Origin: an uncultured Clostridia bacterium
Lineage (GTDB): Bacteria; Bacillota; Clostridia; TANB77; CAG-508
Reading direction: 5' to 3'
Length of the DNA stretch: 7,315 nucleotides
NCBI GenBank assembly: GCA_904419095.1
Contig: CAJFQT010000073.1
Span: 1-7,315, forward strand
Shown here: positions 6,118 to 7,315 of the stretch, in pieces
Layout: every line of letters begins with the position of its first letter
Numbering within the stretch: position 1 is the stretch's first letter
The notes under the pieces: generated by a model
What the model was told of the DNA's origin: nothing
What the model saw: only the letters and a program-made list of their open reading frames with translations
The model's database searches: none
Position numbers and translations under genes: made by a program

Positions 6118-6762
6118 TTATGGAGTTGTTTTGTACTCTTTTAGAAACTGAATTAATTCAGAAAAGATTTTACTTTCAGTATATTTTGGTACATCGAATT
6201 CAATAAACACATCTGCTACTGTATTTGCACCATTACTCATAATTGCTTGAATTCTTTCATCATCCAAAATCCGACTTGATACTTTATCAAAAGAAAATCT
6301 TCCTTCATCTTGATATTTTTTTGCCATTAAGTCTGCTTCCATTTTGTCACAAAGATAAGCAAACTTGGCTTCTGGTGTTTTTCTTTCATTAAATTCATCT
6401 ATTAAAGATGTTATGAAATTTTTCTTTTTCATCTTGGATACTGTCTTTTCGACAGCCTGTTTTCCAATCTTAGCTTTTTTGGCTGCAGAGACTCCACTGA
6501 ACGGATCTAAATCACCTATGTTGATTTCTTCAGTTTCATGATAAGCTAGCATTGAATTTACTTTGAATAGATCTATATCTATATCGAATTCAGAGTAGAT
6601 GGCATATGCTAGTTGTTGTGCACCATAAACATGTTCTGGTATTGATTCTACTCTTTTATTTCTTGATATATTCCAAGTATTCCAACCAGACCGTTCCACT
6701 TCTTTTAATTTGGCTGTTTCATAGTAAAGGTTTAGTACATTTTCCAATTTAGTTTGTTCCAT
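6118..6762 (-). CDS. HD-domain phosphohydrolase, YfbR/HDDC2-like (COG1896 type)
   Basis: A 214-residue cytoplasmic protein resembling the YfbR 5'-nucleotidase/HDDC2 group of metal-dependent HD hydrolases. Visible features: RSGWNTW (24-30), corresponding to the RxGW motif near the family's N-terminus; ESIPEHVYGAQQLAYAI (39-55) with metal-ligand candidate His44; MLAYHETEEINIGDLDPF (71-88), where His75-Glu76 stands in the place of the usual His-Asp; and YLCDKMEADL (136-145) with Asp139 as the likely last ligand. The substrate is unknown; a deoxynucleoside monophosphate is possible by analogy with YfbR. The start is firm: AGGAGGA lies 8 bases before the ATG. It appears to be a single-gene unit, with a promoter about 80 bases upstream and a stem-loop downstream. 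The Glu for Asp replacement is conservative and may be normal in this subfamily. Confidence 0.88.
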   Translation of the reverse strand: MEQTKLENVLNLYYETAKLKEVERSGWNTWNISRNKRVESIPEHVYGAQQLAYAIYSEFDIDIDLFKVNSMLAYHETEEINIGDLDPFSGVSAAKKAKIGKQAVEKTVSKMKKKNFITSLIDEFNERKTPEAKFAYLCDKMEADLMAKKYQDEGRFSFDKVSSRILDDERIQAIMSNGANTVADVFIEFDVPKYTESKIFSELIQFLKEYKTTP

Positions 6763-6770
6763 AAGTTTAA

Positions 6771-6777
6771 TCCTCCT
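6771..6777 (-). promoter_or_regulatory. Strong ribosome binding site of the HD-domain gene
   Basis: AGGAGGA on the - strand, 8 bases before the ATG at 6762, a full match to the anti-Shine-Dalgarno sequence. It decides the start codon. Confidence 0.85.
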
Positions 6778-6845
6778 AATTTAACAATTTTGTTTATTAG
6801 TTACATCTATATGAACTGGATATTACCAGATTATTTTATGATAAC

Positions 6846-6874
6846 AGTTTAACATAAATTGTACTAATTTTCAA
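6846..6874 (-). promoter_or_regulatory. Candidate sigma-A promoter of the HD-domain gene
   Basis: On the - strand: TTGAAA, 17 bases, then TAAACT (four of six consensus positions). It would give a leader of about 75 bases. A small AT hairpin (6864-6870 with 6876-6882) overlaps the -35 hexamer. The rest of 6778-6946 is AT-rich and shows no riboswitch-like structure to me. Confidence 0.45.
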
Positions 6875-6946
6875 GAAATTAGAATTATTATGGTTAAGTA
6901 ATTAACGACAGTACAAATTTTTATTTTAAATAAATATAAAAAATAT

Positions 6947-6987
6947 TGATAGCCAAAATACTCTGTCTAAAAGTATTTTGGCTATCA
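6947..6987 (-). terminator. Intrinsic terminator of the manganese-catalase remnant
   Basis: Fifteen-base perfect arms TGATAGCCAAAATAC (6947-6961) and its complement (6973-6987) enclose an 11-base loop. On the - strand the stem is followed by ATATTTTTTATATTT, a good U-tract. It lies about 42 bases after the catalase stop codon and separates that unit from the HD-domain gene's promoter. Confidence 0.8.
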
Positions 6988-7029
6988 GTTTAAAAATCTT
7001 TTAATATAATAGAATTTAGTAAGTTTGAA

Positions 7030-7227
7030 TTAATTATATTGACAATTATTATTATTCATATAAAATTTTTTTTCAGCTAATTTATCTTGAACACCACGCA
7101 AAGCTTCACCAAATCTTTGGAAGTGAACAATTTCTCTTTCTCTTAGATATCTAAGAGGATCTAATACTTCAGGATTATCTCTACATAAGTCAATAAGTTT
7201 TTCATAAGTTGCTCTGGCTTTTTGTTC
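7030..7227 (-). pseudogene. Manganese catalase / spore-coat CotJC family, 3' fragment
   Basis: Sixty-five codons match the C-terminus of the manganese-catalase/CotJC family: EQKARATYEKLIDLC, then PEVLDPLRYLREREIVHF, then QRFGEALRGVQDKLAEKKFY, ending in an Asn-rich tail (MNNNNCQYN) and TAA. The RExxVHF stretch corresponds to the last metal-ligand helix (His in VHF). Full-length members are about 190 residues or more and contain an earlier ferritin-like helix pair with the other ligands; these are missing. In the same frame the codon directly before EQKA is a TGA stop (7228-7230), and the sequence beyond encodes nothing resembling the family. The gene is therefore cut at about 7228 by insertion, deletion or misassembly. 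Full-length CotJC sits in the inner spore coat; this remnant should be inactive. A good terminator still follows it. Confidence 0.85.
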
Positions 7228-7315
7228 TCAATAGATGGTTTTAGTGCAACCAAAAAATACTTGTCTAAAAATAAACAATATTACTAAAATAAGTATTATC
7301 AGTAAAATGATGATA
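7228..7315 (-). other. Unidentified sequence upstream of the truncated catalase, possible end of a membrane-protein ORF
   Basis: The - strand frame ending in TGA at 7228-7230 is open to the window edge (28 codons): a run of Ile/Leu/Val/Phe residues, then FRQVFFGCTKTIY. This looks like a single membrane-spanning helix with a short polar end, but AT-rich DNA read in this sense readily gives such hydrophobic runs. A + strand frame from an ATG at 7235 is also open to the edge and has no ribosome binding site. I recognise neither. It may be the end of an inserted element or of a neighbouring gene brought in by deletion. Confidence 0.2.

Noticed and set aside
1..7315. CRISPR array, tRNA, rRNA or riboswitch
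   Set aside because: No regularly spaced repeats, cloverleaf, or conserved riboswitch cores were seen on either strand.

Overview
The window is very AT-rich (roughly a quarter G+C by eye) and carries genes typical of low-GC Firmicutes, most likely an uncultured or gut-type member of the Clostridia. The grounds are: a YvcK-type gluconeogenesis/cell-shape factor, a stand-alone glycogen debranching enzyme, RqcH (the bacterial Rqc2/NFACT protein), and the remnant of a CotJC/manganese-catalase gene, a family common in spore formers. Shine-Dalgarno sites are strong (AGGAGGA, GGAG, AAGGA). No rRNA, tRNA or CRISPR array was seen.

Layout. Left part, + strand: the 3' part of yvcK (cut by the window edge, with a long lysine-rich tail), then a complete glycogen debranching enzyme. 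Right part, - strand, read from right to left: a 3' fragment of a manganese-catalase/CotJC gene with an abrupt upstream junction and a good terminator; an HD-domain phosphohydrolase with its own promoter, RBS and stem-loop; a short YrdC-type threonylcarbamoyl-AMP synthase behind a near-consensus promoter; and rqcH, split by a one-base frameshift near its 5' end.

The two halves converge at about 3062/3443. The 380 bases between them are almost entirely one large inverted repeat: 96-bp perfect arms at about 46% G+C, extended by imperfect pairing inwards to a short AT palindrome and outwards to a 10-bp TTAATATTAA at each end. Its outer edge contains the stop codon of rqcH. It looks like a non-coding mobile element (MITE-like), or a very long hairpin RNA, that now also sits as a two-way terminator between convergent genes. 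This is the most unusual object in the window.

Functional links: tsaC (t6A modification of tRNA) and rqcH (alanine tailing in ribosome rescue) are adjacent on one strand, 66 bp apart, and both serve translation. The debranching enzyme and YvcK both touch carbon metabolism, but they are separated by 205 bp and need not be co-transcribed. No complete new multi-gene system could be recognised.
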